This document shows, one piece after another, positions 44,601 through 58,200 of a DNA stretch of 64,000 nucleotides. A program made the translations under genes and the position numbers. The notes under the pieces are model-generated. The model made no database searches. It worked only from the letters and a program-made list of their open reading frames with translations, and was not told the DNA's origin. This DNA is from Oscarella lobularis (taxonomy: Eukaryota; Porifera; Homoscleromorpha; Homosclerophorida; Oscarellidae): NCBI RefSeq assembly GCF_947507565.1, contig NC_089180.1:1240001-1304000 (forward strand), read 5' to 3'. How positions within the stretch are numbered: the stretch's first letter is position 1; each line of letters starts with the position of its first letter.

Positions 44601-47600
44601 CAGCCGGCAGGCGATGTATATATTCCTGCAAGAGGTGTACGTATACTCAGCCGGCAGGCGATGTACATATTCCGTCAAGTGGTGTACGTTCTCCGCCGGC
44701 AGGCGGTCTATATATTCCGGCAAGCGGTGTACGTACTCCGCCGGCAGGCCGATGAATATATTCCGGCAAGAGGTGTACGTACTCCGCCGGCAGGCGCTGT
44801 ATATATTCCGGCAGGCGGTGCATATATTCCAGCAAGTGGTGTACGTACTCCGCCCGCAGGCGATGTAAATATTCCGGCAAGTGGTGTACGTACTCCGCTG
44901 GCAGGCGGTGTATACATTCCGGCAGGCGGTGCATATATTCCGGCAAGTGGTGTACGTACTCCGCCGGCAGGCGATGTATATATTCCAGCAAGTCGTCTAC
45001 GTATACTCCGGCGGCAGGCGGTGTAAATATTCCGGCAAGTTGTGTACGTATACTCAGCCGGCAGGCTATGTATATATTCCGGAAAGTGGTGTACGTACTC
45101 CGCCGGCAGGCGGTGTATATATTACGGCAAGTGGTGTACGTACTCCACCGGCAGGCGATGTATATATTCCGGCAAGCGGTGTACGTACTCCGCAGGCAGG
45201 CATAATCCGGCAAGAGGTGCACGTACTCCGCAGGCAGGCGATGTATATATTCCGGCAAGAGGTGTACGTACTCCGCCGGCAGGCAATGTATATATTCCGG
45301 CAAGAGGTGTATATATTCCGGCAAGAGGTGTACGCACTACGCCGGTAGGCGGTGTATATATTCCGGCAAGTGGTGTACGTACTCCGCCGGCAGGCGGTGT
45401 ATATATTACGGAGAGTGGTGTACGTACTCCGCCGGAGGGCGATGTATATATTCCGGCAAGAGGTGTACGTACTCCGCTGGCAGGCGGTTTATACATTCCG
45501 GCAGGCGGTGCATATATATCCGGCAAGTGGTGTACGTACTGCGCCGTCAGGCGATGTATATATTCCAGCAAGTCGTCTACGTATACTCGCCGGCAGGCGG
45601 TGTAAATATTCCGGCAAGTTGTGTACGTATACTCAGCCGGCAGGTGATGTATATATTCCGGCAAGCGGTGTACGTACTCCGCAGGCAGGCGATGTATATA
45701 TTCGGGCAAGAGGGTGTATATATTCCGGCAAGAGGTGTACGCACTACGCCGGTAGGCGGGTGTATATATTCCGGCAAGTGGTGTACGTACTCCGCCGGCA
45801 GGCGGTGTATATATTACGGAGAGTGGTGTACGTACTCCGCCGGAGGGCGATGTATATATTCCGGCAAGAGGTGTACGTACACCGCCGGCAGGCGGTGTAT
45901 ACATTCCGGCAGGCGGTGCATATATTCCGGCAAGTGGTGTACGTACTCCGCAGGCAGGCGATGTATATATGCCGGCAAGTTGTGTACGTATACTCAGCCG
46001 GCAGGCTATGTATATAATCCGGCAAGTGGTGTACGTATACTCCGCCGGCCGGCGATGTATAAATTCCGGCAAGTGGTGTACGTATACTCCGCAGGCAGGC
46101 AATGTATATATTCCGGCAAGAGGTGTATATATTCCGGCAAGTGGTGTATGTACTCCGCCGGTAGGCGGTGTATATATTCCGGCAGGCGATGTATATATTC
46201 AGCAAAGAGGTGCACGTACTCCGCAGGAAGGCGATGTATATACTCCGGCAAGTGGTGTACGTACTCCGCCGGCAGGCGGTGTATATATTCCGGCAGGCGA
46301 TGTATATATTCAGCTAAGAGGTGCACGTACTCCGCAGGAAGGCGATGTATATATTCCGGGGAGATGTGTATATATTCCGCAAGAGGTGTACGTTCTCCGC
46401 CGGCAGGCGATGAATATATTCCGGTAAGTGGTGTACGTACTCCGCCTGCTGGCGGTGTATATATTCCGGCAAGAGGTATATATTCCGGCAAGGGGTGTAC
46501 GCACTCCGCCTGCAGGCGGTGTATATATTCCGGGAAGTGGTGTACGTATACTCCGCCGGCAGGCGGTGTATATATTCCGGCAAGCGGTGTACGTACTCCG
46601 CAGGCAGGCGATGTATATATCCCGGCAAGTGGTGTACGTACTCCGGCGGCTGGCGGTGTATATATTCCGGAAAGAGGTGTATATATTCCGGCAAGTGGTG
46701 TACGTACTCCGCCGGAAGGCGGTGTATATATTACGGAGAGTGGTGTACGTACTCCGCCGGAGGGCGATGTATATATTCCGGCAAGAGGTGTACGTACTCC
46801 GCTGGCAGGCGGTGTATACATTCCGGCAGGCGGTGCATATATTCCGGCAAGTGGTGTACGTACTGCGCCGTCAGGCGATGTATATATTCCAGCAAGTCGT
46901 CTACGTATACTCCGCCGGCAGGCGGTGTAAATATTCCGGCAAGTTGTGTACGTATACTCAGCCGGCAGGTGATGTATATATTCCGGCAAGCGGTGTACGT
47001 ACTCCGCAGGCAGGCGATGTATATATTCCGGCAAGAGGTGTATATATTCCGGCAAGTGGTGTATGTACTCCGCCGGCAGGCGATGTATATATTCCGGGAA
47101 GCGGTGTACGTACTCCGCAGGCAGGCATAATCCGGCAAGAGGTGCACGTACTCCGCAGGCAGGCGATGTATATATTCCGGCAAGAGGTGTACGTACTCCG
47201 CCGGCAGGCGGTGTATATATTCCGGCAAGAGGTGTATATATTCCGGCAAGGGGTGTACGTACTCCGCCGGCAGGCGATGTATATATCCCGGCAAGTGGTG
47301 TACGTACTCCGCCGGTAGGCGGTGTATATATTATGGCAAGTGGTGTACGTACTCCGCCGGCAGGCGGTGTATATATTCCGGCAAGAGGTGTATATATTCC
47401 GGCAAGAGGTGTACGCACTACGCCGGTAGGCGGTGTATATATTCCGGCAAGTGGTGTACGTACTCCGCTGGCAGGCGGTGTATATATTACGGAGAGTGGT
47501 GTACGTACTCCGCCGGAGGGCGATGTATATATTCCGGCAAGAGGTGTACGTACACCGCCGGCAGGCGGTGTATACATTCCGGCAGGCGGTGCATATATTC

Positions 47601-50600
47601 CGGCAAGTGGTGTACGTACTCCGCAGGCAGGCGATGTATATATGCCGGCAAGTTGTGTACGTATACTCAGCCGGCAGGCTATGTATATAATCCGGCAAGT
47701 GGTGTACGTATACTCCGCCGGCCGGCGATGTATAAATTCCGGCAAGTGGTGTACGTATACTCCGCAGGCAGGCGATGTATATATTCCGGCAAGAGGTGTA
47801 TATATTCCGGCAAGTGGTGTATGTACCCCGCCGGTAAGCGGTGTATATATTCCGGCAGGCGATGTATATATTCAGCTAAGAGGTGCACGTACTCCGCAGG
47901 AAGGCGATGTATATATTCCGGGGAGATGTGTATATATTCCGCAAGAGGTGTACGTACTCCGCAGGCAGGCGATGTATATATTCCGGTAAGTGGTGTACGT
48001 ACTCCGCCTGCTGGCGGTGTATATATTCCGGCAAGAGGTATATATTCCGGCAAGGGGTGTACGCACTCCGCCTGCAGGCGGTGTATATATTCCGGGAAGT
48101 GGTGTACGTATACTCCGCCGGCAGGCGGTGTATATATTCCGGCAAGCGGTGTACGTACTCCGCAGGCAGGCGATGTATATATTCCGGCAAGAGGTGTACG
48201 TACTCCGCCGGCAGGCGGTGTATATATTCCGGCAAGAGGTGTATATATCCCGGCAAGTGGTGTACGTACTCCGGCGGCTGGCGGTGTATATATTCCGGAA
48301 AGAGGTGTATATAATCCGGCAAGGGGTGTACGTACTCCGCCGGCAGGCGGTGTATATATTCCGGTAAGACGTGTACGTACTCCGCCGGCAGGCGGTGTAT
48401 ACATTCCAGCAAGCGGGGTACGTACTCCGCCGGCAGGCGGTGTATATATTCCGGCAGGCGTGTACGTACTCCGCCGGCAGGCGGTGTTTATATTCCGGCA
48501 GGCATATATTCCAGAAAGCGGTGTATATATTCCGGAAGGCAGTGTACGTACTCCGCCGGCAGGCGGTGTATATACTCCGGAGAGCGGTGTATATATTCCG
48601 GAAGGCAGTGTACGTATTCCGCCGGTAGGCGGTGTATATATTACGGCAAGCGGTGTACGTACTCCGCCGGCAGGCGATGAATATATTCCGGTAAGAGTTG
48701 TACGTACTCCGCCGGCAGGCGGTGTATATATTCCGGCAGGCGCTGTATATATTCCGGCAATTGGTGTACGTACTCCGCCGGCAGGCGATGTATATATCCC
48801 GGCAAGTGGTGTACGAACCCCGCAGGCAGGCGATGTATATATTCCGGCAAGTGGTGTACGTACTCCGCCGGCAGGCGGTGTATATACTCCGGAGAGCGGT
48901 GTATATATTCCGGAAGGAGTGTACGTATTCCGCCGGTAGGCGGTGTATATATTACGGCAAGCGGTGTACGTACTCCGCCGGCAGGCGATGAATATATTCC
49001 GGTAAGAGGTGTACGTACTCCGCCGGCAGGCGGTGTATATATTCCGGCAGGCGCTGTATATATTCCGGCAATTGGTGTACGTACTCCGCCGGCAGGCGAT
49101 GTATATATCCCGGCAAGTGGTGTACGAACTCCGCAGGCAGGCGATGTATATATTCCGGCAAGTGGTGTACGTACTCCGCCGGCAGGCGATGTATATATTC
49201 CGGCAAGTGGTGTATATATTCCGGCAAGAGGTGTAAGTACTTCGCCGGCAGGCGATGTATATATTCCGACAAGTGGTGTACGTACTCCGCCGGAAGGCGG
49301 TGTATATATTTTGGAGAGTGGTGTACGTACTCCGCCGGCTGGCGGTGTATATATTCCAGCAAGAGGTGTATATATTCCGGCAAGAGGTGTACGTACTCCG
49401 CCGGCAGGCGGTGTATATATTCCGGCAGGTGGTGTACGTGCTCGTATATATTCCGGCAAGTGGTGTACGTATACTCAGCAGGCAGGCGGTGTATATATTC
49501 CGGCAAGAGGTGTACGTACTCTGCCGGAAAGCGATGTATATATTCCGGCAAGTCGTCTACGTATACTCCGCCGGCAAGCGGTGTAAATATTCCGGCAAGT
49601 TGTGTACGTATACTCAGCCGGCAGGCTATGTATATATTCCGGCAAGTGGTGTACGTATACTCCGCCGGCCGGCGATATATTCCGGCAAGTGGTGTACGTA
49701 AACTCCGCAGGCAGGCGATGTATATATTCCGGCAAGAGGTGTATATATTCCGGCAAGTGGTGTATGTACTCCGCCGGTAGGCGATGTATATACTCCGGCA
49801 AGTGGTGTACGTACTCCGCCGGCAGGCGGTGTATATATTCCGGCAAGCGGTGTACGTACTCCGCCGGCATGCGATGCATATATTCCGGCAAGTGGTGTAG
49901 GAACTCCGCCGGAGGCGGTGTGTATATTCCGGCAAGCGGTGTACGTACTCCGCCTGCAGGCGGTGTATATATTCCGGCAAGTGGTGTATATATTCAGGAA
50001 AGAGGTGTACGTACTCCGCCGGCAGGCGGTGTATATATTCCGGAGAGTGGTGTACGTACTCCGCCGGCAGGCGATGAATATATTCCGGCAAGAGGTGTAC
50101 GTACTCCGCAGGCAGGCGATGTATATATTCCGGCAAGAGGTGTACGTACTCCGCCGGCAGGCGGTGTATATATTCCTGCAAGAGGTGTATATATTCAGGC
50201 AAGGGGTGTACGTACTCCGCCGGCTGGCGGTGTATATATTCTGGAAAGAGGTGTATATATTCCGGCAAGTGGTGTACGTACTCCGCCTTGCAGGCGGTGT
50301 ATATATTCCGGGAAGCGGTGTACGTACTCCGCCTGCAGGCGATGTATATATTCCGGCAAGTGGTGTACGTATACTCAGCCGGCAGGCGATGTATATATTC
50401 CGGCAAGTGGTGGACGTATACTCCGCCGGCAGGCGGTAAATATATTCCGGCAAGTGGTGTACGTACTCCGCCGGCAGGCGGTGTATATATTCCGGCAAGA
50501 GGTGTACGTTCTCCGCCGGAAGGCGGTGAATATATTCCGGCAAGCGGTGTACGTACTCCGCCGGCAGGCGGTGTATATATTTCGGCAAGAGGTGTATATA

Positions 50601-51035
50601 TTCCGGCAAGCAGTGTATATATTCCGGAAGGCAGTGTACGTACTCCGCCGGCAAGCGGTGTATATATTACGGCAAGCGGTGTACGTATTCCGCCTGCAGG
50701 CGGTGTATATATTACGGCAAGTGGCGTACGTACTCCGCCGGCAGGTGGTGTATATGTATCGGCAGGCGTGTTCGTACTCCGCCGGCAGGCGGTGTATATA
50801 TTCCTGCAGGCGTGTACGTACTCCGCCGGCAGGCGGTGTATATATTCCGGCAGGCGTGTACGTACTCTGCCAGCAGGCGGTGTATATATTCCGGCAAGCG
50901 GTGTATATATTCCGGAAGGCAGTGTACGTACTCCGCCGGCAGGCGGTGTATATATTCCGGCAAGCGGTGTATATATTCCGGCAGGCGTGTACGTACTCCG
51001 CCGACAGGCGGTGTATATATTCCTGCCGCTGGTGG
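38655..51035. repeat. 12.4-kb minisatellite array, 45-bp unit
   Basis: A 45-bp unit repeats some 270 times. Each unit is a diverged dimer: a 24-bp half with GGTGTACGTACTCCG then CCGGCAGGC, and a 21-bp half with GGTGTATATATTCCG then GCAAG. Both halves share GGTGTA at the start and CCG later. Copies differ by scattered substitutions and small indels. Because 45 is a multiple of three and the unit has no stop on either strand, ORFs of up to 779 codons open in many frames (15-residue repeats such as GVYIPASGVRTPPAG). These look like by-products of the array, since unrelated frames are equally open. It lies between the first exon of the RING/TRAF fragment and the EPG5 fragment. Confidence 0.95.
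40590..40756. repeat. Block of (ACAACGGCT)n-like 9-bp repeats inside the 45-bp array
   Basis: About 165 bp of ACAACGGCT, ACAACGACT and ACAACAACG words interrupt the 45-bp array; the array resumes at GGTGTATATATTCCG near 40754. Multiples of three keep the frames open. A different simple repeat was born or inserted within the satellite. Confidence 0.9.
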
Positions 51036-51254
51036 TCGAGCTGGGACGGGCGTGGCTTCTTACGACGGGCACGCGACTGACGCCTTCTCTCGACTTACCG
51101 TCTTTTCTTTGTTGAAATACATTCTCGGTAAAAATTCGAGATACTCGAAATTGAGAGCTACACATGTTTCACTTTGATCAGATGACCCTCTAAAAAAGAA
51201 ATATTAAAATATTAAATAATAATAATAAAAATAATAAAGATCATTATTTTTAAA

Positions 51255-54200
51255 TTATTGATTTTTGAGTTCTTGCCTCGCGAAATTGGTCAGCGTCAAA
51301 AGATCGCGATGGAGAGTCGAAACAATTGTCGTTTTATCGCAAAGAAGCAAAAATTCAAGCGGCTGAACCGCGGAGACGACGCAATGAAGGGGCGGCGGCG
51401 GAAGAATCGACGAAGGAACGCGAAGAGCCATAATACGGGACTTAGCTAAAACAAAAAATTATTAAAAATATAAAGACTTTTCTATCTATATAACAACGTA
51501 CCCGTATCGGGTCCAGGTGATGTGGGCGTGGTCAATAGAGAGCCAAGTCTTCCTTGTGACGGACGATTGCAATTTCGTCGCTTTTATCCAATCAGCGATT
51601 TCCTTTTGAACTTCCGTGTTAACCGTCACCCAATCGACGACTTCAAGCCATACGGACTAAAAGAGAGGAGAGATTCCTCAAAGGGAGCCCCACTTAGTTA
51701 ACCCCTTAGCAACAAACGAACCGCGTCTCTAGACATAATATCTTCGAGTTTATCGGGTAAATATTGAAGCGGTAAGTCCGGTAAATAAAGCGAGGGCGAG
51801 GTTCTTCGACCCAAAGACTCAATCCATAATAAATTCTATGAAATAAATAATTTTATAGGCATAATACGTGACGTCATTTTTCTTACTTTCCCACGTCGCT
51901 GTGAAATCGAATTCTCGCCAATTGATCGGGTCGAAACGGATCGTTGACGTCTCGATGATCTTTCTCCGATTGGGCGATAGATTTATGTTTTTCCGCTATC
52001 GACGTCAATTTCCCTTTCATCGCTCTCAAAACGCCGAAATTCGAGAAAAATTTGGCGCGCCGAATTTATTTCTACGACGATAGAAAAAACGCGTGAAAAA
52101 AGCGCTCCACATGAGAGCGCATCCCGGATGATCGACGGGGGCGGATTGGGCGCGTTCCGCCCAGCGATGAATCGAGAGTCGCGATGAGGAGAAAGGCGCT
52201 TTGGGGTACGAAGTGCGGGAGAAAAAAGCCTAAGGAAAAAATCAATAAAGGTTATGTGATATTATTTATTTACCTTGAGTGCTTGGTCTGGATTTTGCTT
52301 GGGATTTGCTTGGAGATGTTCGTCTATGGAGTCGATTAATCCGTGTCTTTTTTCGAATTCTGTTTCGACGCATAGAATGACGTAGGAAAGCCAGACGTGT
52401 TCACTAGCCTTGGAACCCCAAAAAACCGTCTTAACCCTATTTATTTACTTAATAAAATTGAATACCGTGTGGTCAAGAAATGAAGGGGGACCCCCACTTC
52501 CAGCCAATGAGAAGAGCGCTCCGAGAAGTCCCGGTTTCGATTTATCCAAAGCGACAAATTCCTAATTAAATTCCCCATAATTATCCAAACTAAAACGACA
52601 TTCTTACGTCATATTTTTCATATATGACTTCAGTGATAATTTCCCGGCATTCTTTTATTTTAAAAACGGACATAATGAGTCCGTCCAAAACGCGTTCAAT
52701 ACTCTTCTCTCTATGACGTCAAAAATCAATACTAATTATATTAATTTATTTATTCTCACTTGTGCCAATTATTTAAACCCGTAAATGCTCTCGTCCAAAA
52801 TTCGGCGAGACGCTTTGGAGTCTGCAAACTTCGGGGTCGCTGAGACGAACTCATTTGAGCCTAAAAAATAAATAATTAATACTAATTAATATTCATTATT
52901 TTTCTTACGTGAACTAATGACGTCAGAAGTTTGGTGTTCGCTCCAGATCCGGCACGTCCAGTCAATTTTTCAATAAATCCGCTCATATTCATATCAGCCA
53001 AAGCAAGGCAATGAATAACAGCAACAAATCTAAATAAATCAATTTATGAAATTTTCGCTCGAGGAATTCTTACTTTGGTTCATCCAAAAGTCGATCTGCT
53101 TCGCGCGAAAACGTGAGAATGACGTTGGAGAGAATTTTGAGTGCAGCCAAGAGATTCTTCGACTCGACAAGACGCTCAAGAAGTGGCAAACCATCCACGC
53201 AAAATTTCTCAAGACTAAAGACACGAGCCCCTGAAAAAATCCCCCTATGTAATCCCTACGTACTTGTGTCCAAGATGCGACGAAGAGGAAAGAGCGATAA
53301 AGCACGCTAGAGACGACGTTTTAAGCGCCTGTCTTACGGGAGCGAGAGTCGGATCCAAATCGAAATCTAATAGGTCCGTATTCGCGTCATCAGAATGAAA
53401 GACGGGGGTCGGACGATCGGACTTGTGAAGACATAGAGAAAGAGCTACATTCCACAGCCAATTAGTGACCTCGTGACGCGGATCCACCGCGCCCAAACGA
53501 TACAAATTAAACTAAAAAATAAATAAATATTTTATGACGTCATAAATTGGTTTTATACCTGCGCTAGAATATCTGCTCCTTGCTCGTTGGATTCAATTAT
53601 CATTTCTACTTCTACTGGGAGGGTTGCCATGGCGATGTGAATGTGATTTGGTAGCGCGAGTTCGTCCGTTTCCCCGGCAACGCCCCAATTGAGATCCGAG
53701 ATGATGGAACGCGCGAGATGATGACGTGCCGATGCGGGGGCGTAGCACAGAAGAAATTCCCGTAGCGTTTGGATGTCCGATTCCCTGGGATTCCATGCGG
53801 AAACGGGAAGCGCTTTGAAAAGATAAATACAAGCCTATATATAAAAATCCCAATAATGATTAGAAGAGGACAAATATTTTTAATTAATACTTTTCCCAAT
53901 TGATCGATTGTGTGTCCGACTTGCGACAAAAGAAATGAGACTAAACGCGGATGTTTGCCGGCTATAGCGCCAAGCAAATCTCGACCCGTTTTGCCACAAA
54001 CTTCCCTAGTAACAGACTGCAATTGAGACACCTAGATACAATGTAACAACATGAGAAGTCCCTTTTCTTTTCTTTTTTCTTTGCCTCGTAAATTTGAAGG
54101 GAAACGGCTTCCGCGAAATCCGTTTCCATGGCGTCGCGAGCCGTTGCCATGTTCGCGAGCGTAGTGAGAAGAAACACTGTCTCAGATTCGCTAATACCGA

Positions 54201-55148
54201 TTAAATAATCAGCAAAGCCGACTTCCGGTTCTCATCTAAAAAATTAATAAAAAGTCCTGATTAATCAACAGATACTATACCGTTTATTCTTCGCTCCCAA
54301 TCCGAGTCCGAAGACTCGATTTCCGGTTCGGAAGGATCAACAAGAAACCAAAAAATTTCCCAAATTTTTTCAACGGATATACTTTCGTATGGCATATCAG
54401 ACAAAAATGGCCACGCCCCCAAAACTAATAATGTAATAGTTATTTTTAATTATTATTTTTGAAATTTACCGGTGTGCTGACTGAATCCACTTCACGGCGC
54501 GAATAAAAAGAGCGTCGAATTCGGTTCGAAGACGTTTGAGTGTCAAACGTGGCTCCATGAAGCCCGTCTGTTGCCCAGGCAACTCGTCTTCCGTCTCGCC
54601 GAGAATGTGCGTGCGCCAATTGCAATACGAGATCCAATGGTCGGACATAAAATGAACGGTTTGTCTAGAAAAATCAATAAATAAAAGTTTAATTTATATT
54701 TTTTTCTGGGTGTGCACCTTATTGTTCTTCCTATCATTTGAACGAATCTCTTGTGGCGTATTTGTTGGAGAGTGGTGAAGGCGACGCTAAGAAGTTTCAT
54801 GAGACGAGTGGCGAAAGCGAAGAGAAGCATCAGACGAAAACTCGTCGTGTCTTCAACACTGTAAGGAGACTCTGAAAAAAAAGAATAACGATCTGATCTA
54901 TAATCTCCAATATTATATTAACTAAAGTCATACCTGATTCCATTGAATCAATTCCGAGAATATATTGAAATACTGACTGACGTCATGGGAAACTGATTAA
55001 ATAGAGATATGAAATCGGATTCCTTGAGCCACCAGAACGACTCAGCTGGCTCCTCATCCTTAATTAAAAACAAATTATAGAATTAATAAATAAATAATCA
55101 ACGCACCTCCTCTCCATCTTCATCAAGAAAAGTCCAATTGACACCACC
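51255..55148 (-). pseudogene. EPG5: EPG5 autophagy tether, internal fragment
   Basis: About 18 minus-strand exons match the middle of EPG5, in order: NIFSELIQWNQ (54934-55058), FATRLMKLLSVAF (54718-54871), IRAVKWIQSA (54470-54664), then 54281-54424, GFADYLIGISESETV (54085-54235), EVCGKTGRDLL (53891-54031), LFKALPVSAWNP and DLNWGVAG (53559-53834), LEKFCVDGLPLLE (53074-53214), LAEFWTRAF (52760-52860), EHVWLSYVILCVETEF (52274-52408) and LSIHRWAERAQSAPVDHPG (51887-52229). EPG5 is a large Rab7 effector that fuses autophagosomes with lysosomes. Lesions: a frame change at about 54990-55010 and another at about 52055-52075. One intron uses GC instead of GT as donor (54083-54084). The frame ends at TAA (51257-51255) shortly before the satellite array, with several hundred C-terminal residues missing. 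The N-terminal part is absent beyond 55148. Confidence 0.88.
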
Positions 55149-55204
55149 CTATTTATAACATTAATTAATAATTAAAACACGTGAGAAACAAAAATAATTA
55201 GGTA

Positions 55205-58200
55205 TGATTAATTTATTTCATTCTAAAGGCCAAATATTAAAATGTGAGCCTAATCTTTGAATCTAAAAACCCAAACTATAAAATGAGGGCCTAATATTTG
55301 ATTCACAGAGCCTAAATATTACGTTGAGGGCCTCATCTTATACTCTAAAGGCCACAGTATTAAATTTAGAGCCTAATCTTTGATTCTAAAGGCAAATATT
55401 AAATTGAGGGCCTAATCTTTGAATCTAAAAACATAAACTTTAAATTGAGGGCCTAATCTTTGATTCACAGAGCCTAAATATTACGATGAGGGCCTCATCT
55501 TTTATTCTAAAGGCCTCAGTATTAAATTCAGGGCCTAATCTTCGATTCTAAAGGCCAAATCTTAAATTGAGGGCTCAATCTTTGATTCACAGGGCGTAAG
55601 TATTAAATTGAGGGACTAATCTTTGATTCTAAAGGCCTCAGTATTAAATTCAGGGCCTAATCTTTGATTCTAAAGGCCAAATATTAAATTGAGGGACTAA
55701 TCTTTGATTCACAGGGCGTAAATATTAAACTGAGGGCCTAATCTTTGACTCTAAAGGACTTAGTATCAAATTTAGGGCCTAATCTTTGATTCTAAAGGCC
55801 AAATAATAAATTGAGGGCCTAATGTTTGATTCTAAAGACCTAAACTTTAAATTCAGGGCATAATCTTTGATTCAGAGGGCCTCAATATTAAATTGAGAGC
55901 CTAATCTTGGATTGTAAAGGCCTAAGTATTAAATTCAAGGCCTAATCTTTGATATCAAAGCCAAATATTAAATTGAGGGCCTAATCTTTTATCCTAAAGG
56001 CTTAAATATTAAATTGAGGGCCTAATCTTTGACTCACAGGGCCTAAATATTAAATTGAGGGCATAATCTTTCATTCTAAGGACTCAGTATTAAATTTGGG
56101 GAATAATCTTTGATTCTAAAGGCAAAATATTAATATGAGGGCCTAATCTTTGATTCTAAAGACCTAAACTTTAAATTTAGGGCCTAATCTTTGATTCACA
56201 GGGCCTAAATATTAAATTGAGGGCCTAATCTTTAATTATAAAGGCCAAATAATAAATTGAGGGCCTAATCTTTGATTATAAAGGACTCAGTATCAAATTT
56301 AGGGCCTAATCTTTGATTCTAAAGGCCAAATATTAATTTGAAGGCCTAATCTTTGATTTACAGGGCCTAAAAATTAAATTGAGGGCCTAATCTTTAATTC
56401 TACAGGCCCAAATATTAAATTGAGGGCCTAATCTTTGATTCACAAGGCCTAAGTATTAAATTGAGGGCCTACTCTTTCATTCTAAAGGCCTAAATATTAA
56501 ATTGAGGGCCTAATCGTTGATTCTAAAGGCCTCAGTATTAAATTTAGGGCCTAATCTTTGATTCTAAAAGAAAAATATTAATTTGAGGGTTTTATCTTTG
56601 ATTCTAAAGACTTAAACTTTAAATTGAGGGCCTAATCTTTGATTCACAGGGCCTAAATATTAAATTAAGGCCCTAATCTTTAACTGTACACGCCTGAGTA
56701 TTAAATTTCGGGCCTAATCTTTAATTCTAAAGGCCAAATAATAAATTGAGGGCCTAATCTTTGATTCACAGGGCGTAAATATTAAATTGAGAGCCTAATC
56801 TTGATTATAAAGGACTCAGTATCAAATTTAGGGCCTAATCTTTGACTCTAAAGGCCAAATATTAAATTGAGGGCCTAATCTTTGATTCTAAAGACCTAAA
56901 CTTTAAATTCAGGGCCTAATTTTTGATTCACAGGGCTTAAATATTAAATTGAGGGCCTAATCTTTGATTCTCAAGGCTTAAGTATTAAATTCAGAGCAGA
57001 ATCTTTGATTCTAAGGGCCAAATATTAAATCGAGGGCCTAATCTTTCATTCTAAAGGCTTAAGTATTAAATTCAGAGCAGAATCTTTGATTCTAAGGGCC
57101 AAATATTAAATTGAGGGCCTAATCTTTTATTCTAAAGACCTAAATATTAAATTGAGGGCCTAATCTTTGATTCGCAAGGCCTATATATTAAATTGAGGGC
57201 CTAATCGTTGATTCTAAAGGCCCCAGTATTAAATTTAGGACTTAATCTATAATTCTAAAAGCCAAAATATTAAATTGAGGGCCTAATCTTTCACTGTTTT
57301 CGCCTGAGTATTAAATTTTGGGCCTAATCTTTAATTCTAAAGGCCAAATATTAATTTGAAGGCCTAATCTTTGACTTACAGGGCCTAAAAATTAAATTGA
57401 GGGCCTAAACTTTAATTCTACAGGCCTAAATATTAAATTGAGGGCCTACTCTTTGATTCACAAGGCCTAATATTAAATTGAGGGCCTAACCGTTGATTCT
57501 AAAGGCCTCAGTATTAAATTTAGGGCCTAATCTTTGATTCTAAAGGCCAAATATTAAATTGATGGCCTAATCTTTGATTCACAGGGCCTAAATATTAAAT
57601 TTAGGGCCAAATCTTTCATTCTAAGGACTCAGTATTAAATTTAGAGCATATTCTTTAATTCTAAAAGCCAAATAATTAATTGAGGGCCTAATCTTTGATT
57701 CACAGGACGTAAATATTATATTGAGGGCATAATCTTTGATTATAAAGGACTCATTATCAAATTTAGGGCCTAATCTTTGATTCTAAAGGCTAAATATTAA
57801 TTTGAAACTCTAATCTTTGATTTACAGGGCATAAAAATTTAATTGAGGGCCTAATCTTTAATTCTACAGGCCTAAATATTAAATTGAGGGCCTAATCTTT
57901 GAATCACAAGGCTTAATATTAAATTTCGGGCCTAATCTTTGATCCTAAAGGCCAAATATTAAATTGAGGGCCTAATCTTTGATTCTAAAGACATAAACTT
58001 TAAATTCAGGGCCTAATTTGTGATTCACAGGGCCTAAATATTACATTGAGGGACTAATCTTTGATTCTAAATGCTTAAGTATTAAATTCAGAGCAGAAAC
58101 TTTGATTCTAAGGGCCACATATTAAATTGAGGGCCTAATCTTTCATTCTAAAGACTAAATATTAAATTGAGGGCCTAATCTTAGATTCACAAAGCCTAAA

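Noticed and set aside
38609-51165. Dozens of ORFs of 60-779 codons on both strands within the 45-bp array as separate genes
   Set aside because: They overlap in all frames, begin and end where array indels change the phase, and have no conserved domain or splice structure. I list the array as a repeat and keep coding use only as a hypothesis.
10794-55148. All frameshifts as sequencing errors
   Set aside because: Not fully excluded, but intact frames of 1.3-2.3 kb in five genes of the same window make a high indel error rate unlikely, and truncations and chimeric joins cannot be explained by base errors.
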